Made by a program: the position numbers and the translations under genes. A stretch of 14,306 nucleotides of DNA. Origin: Roseicyclus sp. Lineage in GTDB: Bacteria > Pseudomonadota > Alphaproteobacteria > Rhodobacterales > Rhodobacteraceae. Shown here piece after piece: positions 13,850 to 14,306 of this stretch. The stretch is taken from positions 1 through 14,306 of the forward strand of contig JAGYLB010000113.1 of NCBI GenBank assembly GCA_018401055.1, in the 5' to 3' direction. The notes under the pieces were generated by a model. The model did no database searches and had not been told where the DNA came from. It saw nothing but the letters and a program-made list of their open reading frames with translations. The stretch's first letter is position 1. Every line of letters starts with the position of its first letter.

Positions 13850-14306
13850 TCAGGTCGCAAGTGCTTCGAGCCGCGCAATCTCGGCCCGCATCCCGTCGCG
13901 CAAGAGGGTGGTGAACCGGTCAAGCCGCGCATCGCGGGGTCCGGCATGGGTCACAAGCCAGAAGGTGCGCGTCAGCCGCACCCGATCAGGCAGCACACGC
14001 ACCAGATCGGGTGCTGCGGGCAGCGCGAAATCATGCACGATGGCCAGCCCCGCCCGCCGCGCGCGCAAGGTTCAGCTGCACCGACACCGCGTTCGAGGCG
14101 ATGGGCACGCGGCTGACCCCGAACCCTGCCAGATAATCCAGTTCGGCATCAAAGATCATGTCGGGGATATAGCCGATCATCCGCGCCCCCAGCAGCGCCT
14201 CGGGGCTGTCCGGTGCCCCATGATGGGCCAACCAATCGCGCGATGCGGCCAGCGACAGGCGGTAATCCGACAGTTTCTCGGCCCGCAAGCGTTGCGTGGC
14301 GGGCGC
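13850..14306 (-). pseudogene. LysR-type regulator, C-terminal part, frameshifted
   Basis: This is the effector-binding region of a LysR-type transcriptional regulator; the DNA-binding domain lies beyond the right edge. The first frame reads LSLAASRDWLAHHGAPDSPE, then IGYIPDMIFDAELDYLAGFG and ASNAVSVQLNLARA. The neighbouring frame continues GLAIVHDFALPAAPDLVRVLP and ends GMRAEIARLEALAT. A single extra base within the GC-rich run 14050-14066 explains the break. The segment order (ASRDWLAHHG, SVQLN, GLAIVHDFALP) fits the periplasmic-binding-protein-like fold of LysR proteins. The regulated genes are unknown; the regulator is 83 bases upstream of the CBS gene on the same strand. Confidence 0.85.

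Overview
The window looks like a chromosomal segment of a high-GC alphaproteobacterium, most probably Rhodobacteraceae (Roseobacter-type). Lineage markers are a circularly permuted two-piece ssrA (tmRNA) gene, an alpha-type SspB adaptor, a DUF4169 protein next to a ribbon-helix-helix protein downstream of fumC, and a coaD-ppiB-ppiA cluster. I see no insertion sequence, integrase, CRISPR array, tRNA or rRNA. Most of the content is housekeeping.

Layout. 1-292: start of a COG0523/CobW-type metallochaperone GTPase (minus) behind a perfect palindrome that holds its promoter and resembles a Zur operator. 319-735: ssrA with candidate promoter and terminator. 815-2402 (plus): small membrane protein, SspB, and a COG3963-type phospholipid N-methyltransferase. 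2475-4564 (plus): fumC (frameshifted), DUF4169 protein, RHH protein and an unrecognised small protein. 4569-4636: three abutting palindromes between convergent genes. 4624-5706: tusA-like gene (minus) divergent from ccdA (plus). 5749-8374 (plus): membrane alpha/beta-hydrolase-like protein translationally coupled to a cytochrome P450 (frameshifted). 8378-11370 (minus): PotA-like ATPase and a fused PotB-PotC permease, with no binding protein in the window. 11627-13767 (minus): periplasmic cyclophilin, cytoplasmic cyclophilin, coaD and a CBS-domain protein. 13850-14306: 3' part of a LysR-type regulator (minus).

How the genes fit together. SsrA RNA makes the degradation tag and SspB delivers tagged proteins to ClpXP; the two genes lie about 0.6 kb apart. 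The ATPase and fused permease form one polyamine-type importer. TusA-like and CcdA proteins both belong to thiol/sulfur chemistry. The rest is a mosaic of core genes with short overlaps (ATGA, GTGA).

The most important caution is that five genes (fumC, P450, coaD, CBS protein, LysR) carry single-base indels, about eight in all. Each can be undone by one base to restore conserved sequence and normal length. Because coaD and fumC are core genes, consensus error seems likelier than gene decay. I did not find a clearly novel system. The best leads are the triple palindrome, the permease fusion with two extra membrane segments, the promoter buried in the 40-bp palindrome, and the hydrolase-P450 pair.
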